Part shown: positions 45,901 to 59,089 of the stretch, piece after piece | How the letters are laid out: every line of letters begins with the position of its first letter | Numbering within the stretch: the first letter of the stretch is position 1 | Assembly (NCBI RefSeq): GCF_050624435.1 | Contig: NW_027459428.1 | Span: 124,001-188,000, forward strand | Length of the DNA stretch: 64,000 bases | Source of the DNA: Tenrec ecaudatus | Lineage: Eukaryota; Chordata; Mammalia; Afrosoricida; Tenrecidae | Direction: 5' to 3' | The notes under the pieces: model-generated | What the model was told of the DNA's origin: nothing | The model's database searches: none | The model's input: the letters and a program-made list of their open reading frames with translations, nothing else | Position numbers and translations under genes: made by a program

Positions 45901-48900
45901 AGCCTAAGCCTAGGGGTGCGCTAGCCTAAGGCTAGGGGAGCCCTAGCCTTAGCCTAAGACAAGGGGTGCCCAAGCATTAGGCTAGGGGAGCCCTAGCCTT
46001 AGCCTAAGTTTAGGGGTGCCCTATACTACGGCTATGGGAGCCATAGCCTAAGGCTAAGGGAGCCCTTGCCTTAGCCTAAGGCTAGGGTTTCCCTAGCCTA
46101 AGTCTAGGGGATCCCTAGCCTAAGGCTTGGGGAGACCTAGCCTTTGCCTAAGCCTAGGGGTGCCCTAGCTTAATCGTAGGGGTGCCCTAGCCTAAGACAA
46201 GTGGCGCACTAGCCTGAGGCAAGGGGAGCCCAAGCCTTAGCCTAAGCCTAGGGGTGCCCTAGCCTAAGGCTAGGGGAGCCCTAGCTTTAGGATAGGGGAG
46301 CCCGAGTCTAAGGCTAGAGGAGCCCTAGCCTAAGCCTAGGAGTGCCCTAGCCTAAGGCTAGGGGAGCCCTAGCCTAAGCCTAGGGGTACCCTAGCCTAAG
46401 GCTAGGGGAACCCTAGCTTCAGGCTAGGGGAACCCTAGCCTTAGCCTAAGCCTAGGGGAGCCCTAGCCTTAGCCTAAGCCTAGGGGTGCCCTAGTCCAGG
46501 CTAGGGGAGCCCTAGACTAAGGCTAGAGGAGCCCTAGCCTTAGCCTAAGTTTGGGGTGCCCTAGCCTAACTTAGGGGTGCCATAGCCAAAGGCTAGAGGA
46601 GTCCTAGCCTTAGGCTCGGGGAGACCTAGCCTTATCCTAGGCATACGGGTGCCCTAGCCTTAGCCTAAGCCTAGGGGAGCCCTGCCCTAAGGCTACGGGA
46701 GCCCTGGCCTAAGGATTGGGGTGCCCTAGCCTAAGGCTAGGGGAGCCCATGCCTAATGCTACGGGAGCGCTAGCCTTAGCCTAAGCTTAGGGGTGCCCTA
46801 GCCTAAGGCTAGGGGAGCCCTAGCCTAAGGCTAGAGGAGCCCTAGCTTTAGCCAAAGCCTAGGGGTGCCCTAGCCTAAGGGTAGGGGAGCACTAGCCTAA
46901 GGCTACTTGAGCCCTAGCCTAAGACTAGGGGAGCCCTAGCCTAAGGCTAGGGGAGCCCTAGCCTAAGGCTAGGGGTGCCTGAGTCTAAGGCTAGGGGATC
47001 CCTAGCCTAAGTCTAGGGGTGCCCTAGCCTAAGGCTAGGGGAGCCGTAGCCTTAGTCTAAGTCTAGGGGTGCCATAGCCTAACGCTTGGGGTGCCCTGGC
47101 CTAAGGCTAGGGGTGCCCTAGCGTAACGCTAAGGGAGCCCTAGCCTAAGGCTAGGGAAGCCCTAGCTTAAGGCTAGGGGTGCCTGAGCCTAAGGCTAGGG
47201 GAGCACGAGCCTAAGGCTACGAGAGCCCTAGCCAAAGGCTAGGGGAGCCCTAGCCTTAGCCTAAGCCTAGGTGGGCCCTAGCCTAAGGCTAGGGTAGCCC
47301 TAACCTAAGCCTAGGAGTGCCCTATCCTAAGTCTAGGAGAGCCTTAGCCGAAGGCTAGGGGAGCCCTAGCCTTAGCCTAAGCCTAGGGGTGCCCAGCCGA
47401 GGCTAGGAGAGCCCTAGCCTAAGGCTAGAGGAGCCCTAGCCTTAGCCTAAGCCTAGGGGTGCTTAAGCCTAAGCCTAGGGGTGCTCTCGCCAAAGGCTAG
47501 GGGAGCCCTAGCCTTAGCCTAAGGCTAGGGGTGCCCTAGCCTAATGCTAGGGGAGCCCTAGCCTTAGCCTAAGCCTAGAGGTGCCCTAGCCTAAGGCTAG
47601 GGGAGCCATAGCCTAAGGCTTGGGGAGCCCTTGTCTTAGCCTAAGCCTAGGGATGCCCTAGCCTAAGCCTAGGGGTGAACTCGCCAAAGGCTAGGGGAGC
47701 CCTAGCCTTAGCCTAAGCCTAGGTGTGCCCTTGTGTAAGGCTAGGGGAGCCCTAGCATAAGGCTAGGGGAGCCCTGGACTAAATCTATGGGAGCCCTAGC
47801 CTAAGGCTAGGAGAGCCCTAGCTTAGCCTAAGCCTAGGGGTGCCCTAGCCTAAGGCTAGGGGAGCCTTAGCCTAAGGATAGGGGAGCCCAAACCTAAGGC
47901 TAGGTGAGCCCTAGCCTTAGCCTAAGCCTAGGGGTGCCCTAGCGTAAGGTTGGGGAGAACTAGCCTAAGGCTAGAGGAGCCCTGGCCTTAGCCTAAGCCT
48001 AGGGGTGCCCTAGCCTAAGCCTAGGGGTGCCCTAGCCTAAGGTTCGGGAGCACTAGCCTAAGGCTAGAGGAGCCCTAGCCTTAGCCTAAGCCTAGGGGAG
48101 CCCTAGCTTAAAGCTAGGGGAGCCCTAGCCTAAGCCTAGGGGTGCCCTACCTAAGGCTAGGAGAGCCCTAGCCTTAGCCTAAGCCTAGGGGTGCCTGAGC
48201 CTAAGCCTAGGGGAGCCCTAGCCTTAGCCTTAGATTACGTGTTCCCTAGCCTAAGACAAGCGGAACCCTACCCATAGCCTAAGCCTACGGGTGCCTTAGC
48301 CTAAGGCTAAGGGAGCCCAAGCCCAAGCCTAGGTCTGCCATACCTAAGCCTAAGGGAGCCCTAGCTTTAGCCTAAGCCTATGGGTGCCCTAGCCTAAGCC
48401 TATGGGTGCCCTAGTCTAAGGCTAGGGGAGCCCTAGCCTTAGCCTAAGCCTAGGGGCGCCCGAACCTAAGGATAGGGGAGCCCTAGCCTAAGCCTAGGGG
48501 TGTCCTATCCTAAGGCTATGGGAGCCCTAGCCTTAGCCTAAGCCTAGGGGTGCCCTAGTGTAAGGCTAGGGGAGCCCTAGCCTAAAGCTAGGGGACCCCT
48601 AGGCTTAGGCTAGGGGAGCCCTAGCCTAAGGCTATGGGAGCCCTGGACTAAGCCTAGGGGTGCCCTGGGGTAAGGATAAGAGATCACTAGCCTAAGGCTA
48701 GGGGAACCCTAGCCTAAATCTATGGGAGCCCTAGCCTAAGGCTAGGGGTGCCCGAGCCTAAGGCTAGGGGAGCACTAGCCTAAGGCTAGGGGAGCCCGAG
48801 CCTAAGGCTAGGCGAGCCATAGCCTTAGCCTATGTTTAGGGGTGCCCCAACCTAAGGCTAGGGGAGCCCTAGCCTAAACCTAGGGGTGCCATAGCCTAAG

Positions 48901-49460
48901 GCTAGGGGAGCCCTAGCCTTAGCCTAAGCATAGGGGTGCCCTAGTGTAAGGCTAGGGGAGCCCTAGCCTAAGGCTAGGGTAGTCCTAGGCTTAGGCTAGG
49001 TTAGCCCTAGCATAAGGCTAGGGTTGCCCTACCATAAGGGTAGGGGAACCCTTGCCTAAGGCTAGGGGAGCCCTAACATAAGGCTAGGGGTGCCCGACCC
49101 TAAGGGTAGGGGAGCCCTAGCCTAAGGCTAGGGGAACCCTGGACTAAGCCTCGGGAAGCCCTAGCCTAAGGCTAGGGGTGCCCGAGCCTAGGGCTAGGGG
49201 AGAACGAGCAAAGGCTAGGGGAGCCTGAGCCTAAGGCTAGGGGATCCCTAGCCTAAGCCTAGGGGTGCCCTAGCCTAAGGCTAGGAGAGCCCTAGCCTAA
49301 GGCTAGGATAGCCCTAGCCTAAGGCTAGAAGAACCCTAGGCTTAGCCAAAGCCTAGGGGTGCCCTAGCCTAAGGATATGGGAGCCTTAGTCTAAGTCTAG
49401 GGGATCCCTAGTCTTAGCCTAAGCTTAGGGGTGCCCTAGCCTAAGGCTAGGGTATCCCAA

Positions 49461-49477
49461 GCCTAAGCCTAAGCCTA
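49461..49477 (-). repeat. Telomere-like TTAGGC run (2.8 copies)
   Basis: Two full GCCTAA hexamers and a partial third stand on the plus strand, within the 5.4 kb duplicated block; its second copy repeats the run near 54,927. It is embedded in satellite units. Confidence 0.5.
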
Positions 49478-52400
49478 TGGGTGCCCTAAACTAAGGCTAG
49501 GGGAGTCATAGCCTAAGGCTAGGGGAGCGCTAGCCTTAGGTTAAGCCTAGGGGTGCGCTAGCCTAAGGCTAGGGGAGCCCTAGCCTTAGCCTAAGCCTAG
49601 GGTTGCCCTAGCCTAAGGCTAGGGGAGCTCTAGCCTAAGCCTAAGCCTAGGCGTGCCTTAGCCCAAGATTAGGGGAGCCCAAGCCTAATCCTAGGGGTGC
49701 CCGAACATAAGGCAAGGGGACCCCTAGCCTAAGCCTAGGGGTGCCCTAGCCCAAGGCTAGGGGAGCCCAAGCGTAAGCCTAGGGCTGCCATAACTAAGGC
49801 TAGGGGAGCCCTAGCCTTAGCCTAAGCCTATGGGTGCCCTAGCCTAAGGCTAGGGGAGCCCTATCCTACGGCTAGGGGAGCCCTAGCATAAGCCTAGGGG
49901 TGCCCTAACCTAAGGCTAGGGGAGCCCTAGCCTTAGCCTAAGCCTAGAGGTGCCCTAGCCTAAGCCTAGGGGTGCCCTACCCTAAGGCTAGGGGAGCCCT
50001 AGCCTTAGCCTAAGCCTAGGGTTGCCCTAGCCTAAGGCTAGGGAAGCCCTAGCCTAAAGCAAGGGGAGCCCTAGCCTAAAGCAAGGGGAGCCCTAGGCTT
50101 AGCCAAAGCCTAGGGGTGCCCTAGCCTAAGGCTAGGGAAGCCCTAGCCTAAAGCAAGGGGAGCCCTAGCCTTAGCCTAAACCAAGGGGTGCCCTAGCCTA
50201 AGGTTAGGGGAGCCCTAGCCTTAGCCTAAGCCTAGGGGTGCCATAGCTTAAGGCTAGGAGAGCCCTAGACTAAGGCTAGGGGAGCCCTAACCTAAGGCTA
50301 TTGGAGCCCTAGCCTTAGCCTAAGCCTAGGGGTGTTCTAGCCTAAGGCTAAGGGAGCCCACGCCTAAGGCTAGGGTAGCCCTAGCATTATCCTAAGCCTA
50401 GGGGTGCCCGAAGCTAAGGCTAGGGGAGCCCTAGCATAAGCCTAGGGGTGCGCTAGCCTAAGGCTAGGGGAGCCCTAGCCTAAGCCTAGGGGTACCCTAG
50501 CCTAAGGCTAGGGGAGCCCTAGCCTTAGCCTAAGCCTAGGGGTGCCCTAGTCCAGGCTAGTGGTGCCCTAGCCTAAGCTTAGGGGTGCCCCAGCCTAAGG
50601 TTAGGGGAGCCCTAGCCTAAGGCTAGGGGAACACTATCCTTAGCCTAAGCCTAGGGGTGCTATAGCCTAAGGCTAGGGGAGCCCTAGCCTGAGGCTAGGG
50701 GAGCCCTGGCCTAAGCCTAGGGGTGCCCTGCCCTAAGGCTAGGGGAGCCCTAGCCTAAGCCTAGGGGTGCCCTTGCCTAAGTCTAGGAGAACCTTAGCCT
50801 AAGGCTAGGGGAGCCCTAGCCTTAGCCTAATCCTAGGGGTGCCCTAGCCTAAGGCTAGGTAAGCCCTAGCTTAAAGCAAGGGGAACCTTAGCCTTAGCCT
50901 AAGCCAAGGGGTGTCCTAGCCTAAGGCTAGGGGAGCCCTTGCCTAAGGCTAAGGGACGCCTAGCCTTAGCCTAAGCCTAGGGGTGCCATAGCTCAAGGCT
51001 AGGGGAGCCCTAGCCTAAGGCTAGGGGAGCCCTAGCCTAATGTTAGGGGAGCCCTAGCCTTAGCCTAATCCTAGGGGTGCCCTAGCCTAAAGCTAGGAGA
51101 GACCTAGCCTAAAACTAGGGGAGCCCTAGCCTAAGGCTATTGGAGCCCTAGCCTTAGCCTAAGCCTAGGGGTGTTTAAGCCTAAGGCTAAGGGAGCCCAC
51201 GCCTAAGGCTAGGGTAGCCCTAGTCTTAGCCAAAGCCTAGGGGTGCCCGAAGCTCAGGCTAGCGGAGCCCTAGCCTAAGCCTAGGGGTGCGCTAGCCTAA
51301 GGCTAGGGGAGCCCTAGCCTTAGCCTAAGACAAGGGGTGCCCAAGCATTAGGCTAGGGGAGCCCTAGCCTTAGCCTAAGTTTAGGGGTGCCCTATACTAC
51401 GGCTATGGGAGCCATAGCCTAAGGCTAAGGGAGCCCTTGCCTTAGCCTAAGGCTAGGGTTTCCCTAGCCTAAGTCTAGGGGATCCCTAGCCTAAGGCTTG
51501 GGGAGACCTAGCCTTTGCCTAAGCCTAGGGGTGCCCTAGCTTAATCGTAGGGGTGCCCTAGCCTAAGACAAGTGGCGCACTAGCCTGAGGCAAGGGGAGC
51601 CCAAGCCTTAGCCTAAGCCTAGGGGTGCCCTAGCCTAAGGCTAGGGGAGCCCTAGCTTTAGGATAGGGGAGCCCGAGTCTAAGGCTAGAGGAGCCCTAGC
51701 CTAAGCCTAGGAGTGCCCTAGCCTAAGGCTAGGGGAGCCCTAGCCTAAGCCTAGGGGTACCCTAGCCTAAGGCTAGGGGAACCCTAGCTTCAGGCTAGGG
51801 GAACCCTAGCCTTAGCCTAAGCCTAGGGGAGCCCTAGCATTAGCCTAAGCCTAGGGGTGCCCTAGTCCAGGCTAGGGGAGCCCTAGACTAAGGCTAGAGG
51901 AGCCCTAGCCTTAGCCTAAGTTTGGGGTGCCCTAGCCTAAGCTTAGGGGTGCCATAGCCAAAGGCTAGAGGAGTCCTAGCCTTAGGCTAGGGGAGACCTA
52001 GCCTTATCCTAGGCATACGGGTGCCCTAGCCTTAGCCCTAAGCCTAGGGGAGCCCTGCCCTAAGGCTACGGGAGCCCTGGCCTAAGGATTGGGGTGCCCT
52101 AGCCTAAGGCTAGGGGAGCCCATGCCTAATGCTACGGGAGCGCTAGCCTTAGCCTAAGCTTAGGGGTGCCCTAGCCTAAGGCTAGGGGAGCCCTAGCCTA
52201 AGGCTAGAGGAGCCCTAGCTTTAGCCAAAGCCTAGGGGTGCCCTAGCCTAAGGGTAGGGGAGCACTAGCCTAAGGCTACTTGAGCCCTAGCCTAAGACTA
52301 GGGGAGCCCTAGCCTAAGGCTAGGGGAGCCCTAGCCTAAGGCTAGGGGTGCCTGAGTCTAAGGCTAGGGGATCCCTAGCCTAAGTCTAGGGGTGCCCTAG

Positions 52401-53299
52401 CCTAAGGCTAGGGGAGCCGTAGCCTTAGTCTAAGTCTAGGGGTGCCATAGCCTAACGCTTGGGGTGCCCTGGCCTAAGGCTAGGGGTGCCCTAGCGTAAC
52501 GCTAAGGGAGCCCTAGCCTAAGGCTAGGGAAGCCCTAGCTTAAGGCTAGGGGTGCCTGAGCCTAAGGCTAGGGGAGCACGAGCCTAAGGCTACGAGAGCC
52601 CTAGCCAAAGGCTAGGGGAGCCCTAGCCTTAGCCTAAGCCTAGGTGGGCCCTAGCCTAAGGCTAGGGTAGCCCTAACCTAAGCCTAGGAGTGCCCTATCC
52701 TAAGTCTAGGAGAGCCTTAGCTGAAGGCTAGGGGAGCCCTAGCCTTAGCCTAAGCCTAGGGGTGCCCAGCCGAGGCTAGGAGAGCCCTAGCCTAAGGCTA
52801 GAGGAGCCCTAGCCTTAGCCTAAGCCTAGGGGTGCTTAAGCCTAAGCCTAGGGGTGCTCTCGCCAAAGGCTAGGGGAGCCCTAGCCTTAGCCTAAGGCTA
52901 GGGGTGCCCTAGCCTAATGCTAGGGGAGCCCTAGCCTTAGCCTAAGCCTAGAGGTGCCCTAGCCTAAGGCTAGGGGAGCCATAGCCTAAGGCTTGGGGAG
53001 CCCTTGTCTTAGCCTAAGCCTAGGGATGTCCTAGCCTAAGCCTAGGGGTGCCCTCGCCAAAGGCTAGGGGAGCCCTAGCCTTAGCCTAAGCCTAGGTGTG
53101 CCCTTGTGTAAGGCTAGGGGAGCCCTAGCATAAGGCTAGGGGAGCCCTGGACTAAATCTATGGGAGCCCTAGCCTAAGGCTAGGAGAGCCCTAGCTTAGC
53201 CTAAGCCTAGGGGTGCCCTAGCCTAAGGCTAGGGGAGCCTTAGCCTAAGGATAGGGGAGCCCAAACCTAAGGCTAGGTGAGCCCTAGCCTTAGCCTAAG

Positions 53300-53393
53300 C
53301 TTAGGGGTGCCCTAGCCTAAAGCTAGGGGAGCCCAAGCCTAAGCCTAGGGCTGCCATACCTAAGGCTAGGGGAGCCCTAGCCTTAGCCTAAGC
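53300..53393. repeat. 93-bp insertion specific to copy 2 of the 5.4 kb duplication
   Basis: Copy 2 carries about 93 extra bases relative to copy 1 near 47,930. They amount to three 22-bp-class units (one short by a base) and one 28-bp unit. The inserted text includes GGGCTGCCATACCTAAGG, which also occurs in a very similar context near 56,450 and 58,145. This suggests templated transfer from a neighbouring block. Confidence 0.75.
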
Positions 53394-55611
53394 CTAGGGG
53401 TGCCCTAGCGTAAGGTTGGGGAGCACTAGCCTAAGGCTAGAGGAGCCCTAGCCTTAGCCTAAGCCTAGGGGTGCCCTAGCCTAAGCCTAGGGGTGCCCTA
53501 GCCTAAGGTTGGGGAGCACTAGCCTAAGGCTAGAGGAGCCCTAGCCTTAGCCTAAGCCTAGGGGAGCCCTAGCTTAAAGCTAGGGGAGCCCTAGCCTAAG
53601 CCTAGGGGTGCCCTACCTAAGGCTAGGAGAGCCCTAGCCTTAGCCTAAGCCTAGGGGTGCCTGAGCCTAAGCCTAGGGGAGCCCTAGCCTTAGCCTTAGA
53701 TTACGTGTTCCCTAGCCTAAGACAAGGGGAACCCTACCCATAGCCTAAGCCTACGGGTGCCTTAGCCTAAGGCTAAGGGAGCCCAAGCCCAAGCCTAGGT
53801 CTGCCATACCTAAGCCTAAGGGAGCCCTAGCTTTAGCCTAAGCCTATGGGTGCCCTAGCCTAAGCCTATGGGTGCCCTAGTCTAAGGCTAGGGGAGCCCT
53901 AGCCTTAGCCTAAGCCTAGGGGCGCCGGAACCTAAGGATAGGGGAGCCCTAGCCTAAGCCTAGGGGTGTCCTATCCTAAGGCTATGGGAGCCCTAGCCTT
54001 AGCCTAAGCCTAGGGGTGCCCTAGTGTAAGGCTAGGGGAGCCCTAGCCTAAAGCTAGGGGACCCCTAGGCTTAGGCTAGGGGAGCCCTAGCCTAAGGCTA
54101 TGGGAGCCCTGGACTAAGCCTAGGGGTGCCCTGGGGTAAGGATAAGAGATCACTAGCCTAAGGCTAGGGGAACCCTAGCCTAAATCTATGGGAGCCCTAG
54201 CCTAAGGCTAGGGGTGCCCGAGCCTAAGGCTAGGGGAGCACTAGCCTAAGGCTAGGGGAGCCCGAGCCTAAGGCTAGGCGAGCCATAGCCTTAGCCTATG
54301 TTTAGGGGTGCCCCAACCTAAGGCTAGGGGAGCCCTAGCCTAAACCTAGGGGTGCCATAGTCTAAGGCTAGGGGAGCCCTAGCCTTAGCCTAAGCATAGG
54401 GGTGCCCTAGTGTAAGGCTAGGGGAGCCCTAGCCTAAGGCTAGGGTAGTCCTAGGCTTAGGCTAGGTAAGCCCTAGCATAAGGCTAGGGTTGCCCTACCA
54501 TAAGGGTAGGGGAACCCTTGCCTAAGGCTAGGGGAGCCCTAACATAAGGCTAGGGGTGCCCGACCCTAAGGGTAGGGGAGCCCTAGCCTAAGGCTAGGGG
54601 AACCCTGGACTAAGCCTCGGGAAGCCCTAGCCTAAGGCTAGGGGTGCCCGAGCCTAGGGCTAGGGGAGAACGAGCAAAGGCTAGGGGAGCCTGAGCCTAA
54701 GGCTAGGGGATCCCTAGCCTAAGCCTAGGGGTGCCCTAGCCTAAGGCTAGGAGAGCCCTAGCCTAAGGCTAGGATAGCCCTAGCCTAAGGCTAGGAGAAC
54801 CCTAGGCTTAGCCAAAGCCTAGGGGTGCCCTAGCCTAAGGATATGGGAGCCTTAGTCTAAGTCTAGGGGATCCCTAGTCTTAGCCTAAGCTTAGGGGTGC
54901 CCTATCCTAAGGCTAGGGTATCCCAAGCCTAAGCCTAAGCCTATGGGTGCCCTAAACTAAGGCTAGGGGAGTCATAGCCTAAGGCTAGGGGAGCGCTAGC
55001 CTTAGGTTAAGCCTAGGGGTGCGCTAGCCTAAGGCTAGGGGAGCCCTAGCCTTAGCCTAAGCCTAGGGTTGCCCTAGCCTAAGGCTAGGGGAGCTCTAGC
55101 CTAAGCCTAAGCCTAGGCGTGCCTTAGCCCAAGACTAGGGGAGCCCAAGCCTAATCCTAGGGGTGCCCGAACATAAGGCAAGGGGACCCCTAGCCTAAGC
55201 CTAGGGGTGCCCTAGCCCAAGGCTAGGGGAGCCCAAGCGTAAGCCTAGGGCTGCCATAACTAAGGCTAGGGGAGCCCTAGCCTTAGCCTAAGCCTATGGG
55301 TGCCCTAGCCTAAGGCTAGGGGAGCCCTATCCTACGGCTAGGGGAGCCCTAGCATAAGCCTAGGGGTGCCCTAACCTAAGGCTAGGGGAGTCCTAGCCTA
55401 AGCCTAGGGGTGCCCTAGCCTAAGGCTAGGGGAGCCCTAGCCTAAGCCAAGGTGTGCCCCAGCCTAAGCCTAGGGGAGCCCTAGCCTAAAGCTAGGGGAT
55501 CCCTAGCCTAAGCCTAGGGGTCCCCAGTCTTAGCCTAGGGGTGCCCTAGCCTAAGGCTAGGGGAGCCCTAGCCTAAGGACAGGGGAGCCTTATCCTAAGG
55601 CTAGGGGAGCC

Positions 55612-58600
55612 CTAGCCTTAACCTAAGCCTCGGGGTGAATTACCCTAAGGCTAGGGGAGCCCTAGCCTAAGGCTAGGGGAGCCCGAGACTTAGCCTAAGC
55701 ATAGGGGTGCCATAGCCTAAGGCTACGTGAGCCCTAGCCTTAGGCTAGGGGAGCCCTAGCCTAAGGCTAATGGAGCCCTAGCCTAAGCCTAGGGGTGCCC
55801 GAGCCTAAGCCTAGGCGTGCCCTTGCCTAAGGCTAGGGGACCCCTAGCCTAAGACTTGGTGAGCCCTAGCCTAAGGATAGGGGAGCACAAGTCTTAGCCT
55901 AAGCCTAGGGGAGCCCTAGCCTAAACCTAGGGCTGCCCGAACCTAAGGCTAGGGGAGCCCTATCCTAAGCCTAGGGGTGCCCTAGCCGATGGCTAGGGGA
56001 GCCATAAACTTAGCCAAGGGGTGCCCTAGCCTAAGGATAAGGGAGCCTTAGCATAAGGCTAAGGGAGCCCTAGCCTTAGCCTAAGCCTCGGGGTGACTTA
56101 CCCTAAGGCTAGGGGAGCCCTAGCCTAAGGCTAAGTGTGCCCGAGCCTAAGCCTAGGGGAGCCCTAGCCTAAGGCTAGGGGAGCCCTAGCCTAAGGCTAT
56201 GGGAGCCCTGGACTAAGCCTAGGGGTGCCCTGGCCTAAGGATAAGAGAGCCCTAGCCTAAGGCTAGGAGAGCCCTAGCCTAACGCTAGGAGAGCCCTAGC
56301 TTAGCCTAAGCCTAGGGGTGTCCTAGCCTAAGGCTAGGGGAGCCCTAGCCTAAGGATAGCGGAGCCCAAGCCTAAGGCTAGGGGAGCCCTAGCCTTAGCC
56401 TAAGCTTAGGGGTGCCCTAGCCTAAGGCTAGGGGGGCCTAAGCCTAAGCCTAGGGCTGCCATACCTAAGGCTAGGGGAACCCTAGCCTTAGCCTAAGCCT
56501 AGGGGTGCCCTAGCCTAAAGTTGGGGAGCACTAGCCTAAGGCTAGAGGAGCCCTAGCCTTAGCCTAAGCCTATGGGTGCCCTAGCCTACGGCTAGGGGTG
56601 CCCTACCCTAAGGCTAGGGGTGCCCTACCCTAAGGTTAGGGGAGCCCTAGCCTAAAGCTAAGGGAGCCCTAGCCTAAGCCTAGGGGAGCCCTAGCTTTAG
56701 GCTAGGGGAGCCCTAGTCTAAGCCTAGGGGTGACCTGACCTAAGTCTAGGACGGTCCTTGCCTAAGGCTAGGGATCCCTAGCCTTAGCCTAAGCCTAGGG
56801 GTGCCCTAGCTAAGGCTAGGGGAGTCCTACCCTAAGCCTACGGGTGCCCTAGCCTAAGTCAACGGGAGCCCTAGCCTAAGGATAGGGAGCCCTAGCCTAG
56901 GGCTAGGCGAACCCTGGATTAAGCCTAGGGGTGCCCTGTCCAAAGGATAGGGGAGCACTAGCCTAAGGCTAAGGGAACCCTAGCCTAAGTCTAGGGGAGC
57001 CCTAGCCTAAGCCAAGGGGTGCCCGAGCCTAAGCCTAGGGGTGCCCTAGCCTAAGGCTAGGGGAGCCCTAGCCTTAGCCTAAGCCTAGGGGTGACCTACC
57101 CTAAGGATAGGGGAGCCCTAGCCCAAGGCTAGGGGAGCCCTAGCCTTAGCCTAAGCCTAGGGGTACCCTAGCATAAGATTAGGGAGGCCCTAGCCTAAGG
57201 CTAGAGAGCCCTACCCCAAGCCTAGGTTTGCCTGAGCCTAAGCCTAGGGGAGCCCTAGCCTTAGTCTAAGCCTATGGGTGCCCTAGTCTAAGGCTAGGGG
57301 AGGCCTTGCCTTAGCCTAAGCCTCGGGGTGAATTACCCTAAGGCTAGGGGAGCCCTAGCCTAAGGCTAGGGGAGCCCCAGATTTAGCCTAAGCATAGGGG
57401 TGCCATAGCCTAAGGCTACGTGAGCCCTAGCCTAAGGCTAGGGGAGCCCTAGCCTAAGGCTAATGGAGCCCTAGCCTAAGCCTAGGGGTGCCCGAGCCTA
57501 AGCCTAGGCGTGCCCTTGCCTAAGGCTAGGGGACCCCTAGCCTAAGACTTGGTGAGCCCTAGCCTAAGGATAGGGGAGGACAAGTCTTAGCCTAAGCCTA
57601 GGGGAGCCCTAGCCTAAACCTAGGGCTGCCCGAACCTAAGGCTAGGGGAGCCCTATCCTAAGCCTAGGGGTGCCCTAGCCTATGGCTAGGGGAGCCATAG
57701 CCTTAGCCAAGTGGTGCCCTAGCCTAAGGATAAGGGAGCCTTAGCATAAGGCTAAGGGAGCCCTAGCCTTAGCCTAAGCCTCGGGGTGACTTACCCTAAG
57801 GCTAGGGGAGCCCTAGCCTAAGGCTAAGTGTGCCCGAGCCTAAGCCTAGGGGAGCCCTAGCCTAAGGCTAGGGGAGCCCTAGCCTAAGGCTATGGGAGCC
57901 CTGGACTAAGCCTAGGGGTGCCCTGGCCTAAGGATAAGAGAGCCCTAACCTAAGGCTAGGAGAGCCCTAGCCTAACGCTAGGAGAGCCCTAGCTTAGCCT
58001 AAGCCTATGGGTGTCCTAGCCTAAGGCTAGGGGAGCCCTAGCCTAAGGATAGCGGAGCCCAAGCCTAAGGCTAGGGGAGCCCTAGCCTTAGCCTAAGCTT
58101 AGGGGTGCCCTAGCCTAAGGCTAGGGGGGCCTAAGCCTAAGCCTAGGGCTGCCATACCTAAGGCTAGGGGAGCCCTAGCCTAGCCTAAGCCTAGGGGTGC
58201 CCTAGCCTAAAGTTGGGGAGCACTAGCCTAAGGCTAGAGGAGCCCTAGCCTTAGCCTAAGCCTATGGGTGCCCTAGCCTACGGCTAGGGGTGCCCTACCC
58301 TAAGGCTAGGGGTGCCCTACCCTAAGGTTAGGGGAGCCCTAGCCTAAAGCTAAGGGAGCCCTAGCCTAAGCCTAGGGGAGCCCTAGCTTTAGGCTAGGGG
58401 AGCCCTAGTCTAAGCCTAGGGGTGACCTGACCTAAGTCTAGGACGGTCCTTGCCTAAGGCTAGGGGATCCCTAGCCTTAGCCTAAGCCTAGGGGTGCCCT
58501 AGCTAAGGCTAGGGGAGTCCTACCCTAAGCCTACGGGTGCCCTAGCCTAAGTCAACGGGAGCCCTAGCCTAAGGATAGGGAGCACTAGCCTAGGGCTAGG

Positions 58601-58997
58601 CGAACCCTGGACTAAGCCTAGGGGTGCCCTGTCCAAAGGATAGGGGAGCACTAGCCTAAGGCTAAGGGAACCCTAGCCTAAGTCTAGGGGAGCCCTAGCC
58701 TAAGCCTAGGGGTGCCCGAGCCTAAGCCTAGGGGTGCCCTAGCCTAAGGCTAGGGGAGCCCTAGCCTTAGCCTAAGCCTAGGGGTGACCTACCCTAAGGA
58801 TAGGGGAGCCCTAGCCGAAGGCTAGGGGAGCCCTAGCCTTAGCCTAAGCCTAGGGGTACCCTAGCATAAGATTAGGGAGGCCCTAGCCTAAGGCTAGAGA
58901 GCCCTAGCCCAAGCCTAGGTTTGCCTGAGCCTAAGCCTAGGGGAGCCCTAGCCTTATTCTAAGCCTATGGGTGCCCTAGTCTAAGGCTAGGGGAGCC
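55612..58997. repeat. 1,693-bp tandem duplication
   Basis: Copy 1 is about 55,612-57,304 and copy 2 about 57,305-58,997. The rare variant CGGGGTGAATTACCC occurs at 55,631 and 57,324, and CCTTGCCTTAGCCTAA at 57,305 and 58,998, both at offset 1,693. Other shared markers are GGACGGTCCTTGCC, AAGTCAACGGGAGCC and GGGCTGCCATACC. Copies are nearly identical, with scattered single-base differences. Confidence 0.87.
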
Positions 58998-59089
58998 CTT
59001 GCCTTAGCCTAATCCTAGGGGTGCCCGAAACTAAGGCTAGGGGAGCCCTAGCCTAAGCCTAGGGGAGCCCTAGCCTAAGGCTAGGGGAG

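Larger units (their letters stand above)
44537..55390. repeat. 5.37-5.47 kb tandem duplication, nearly identical copies
   Basis: Copy 1 is about 44,537-49,907 and copy 2 about 49,908-55,390. Offsets are 5,371 (GCCTAGAGG at 44,571 and 49,942; AGGCTTAGCC at 44,724 and 50,095), 5,373 (AAGACTAGGG at 46,921 and 52,294) and 5,466 beyond a 93-bp insertion (AGCGTAAGG at 47,941 and 53,407). Over several kilobases I see only scattered differences, for example CTAACTTAGG against CTAAGCTTAGG, and GGCTCGGGGAGACC against GGCTAGGGGAGACC. This is the largest near-identical duplication in the window and so probably the most recent large event. Confidence 0.88.
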
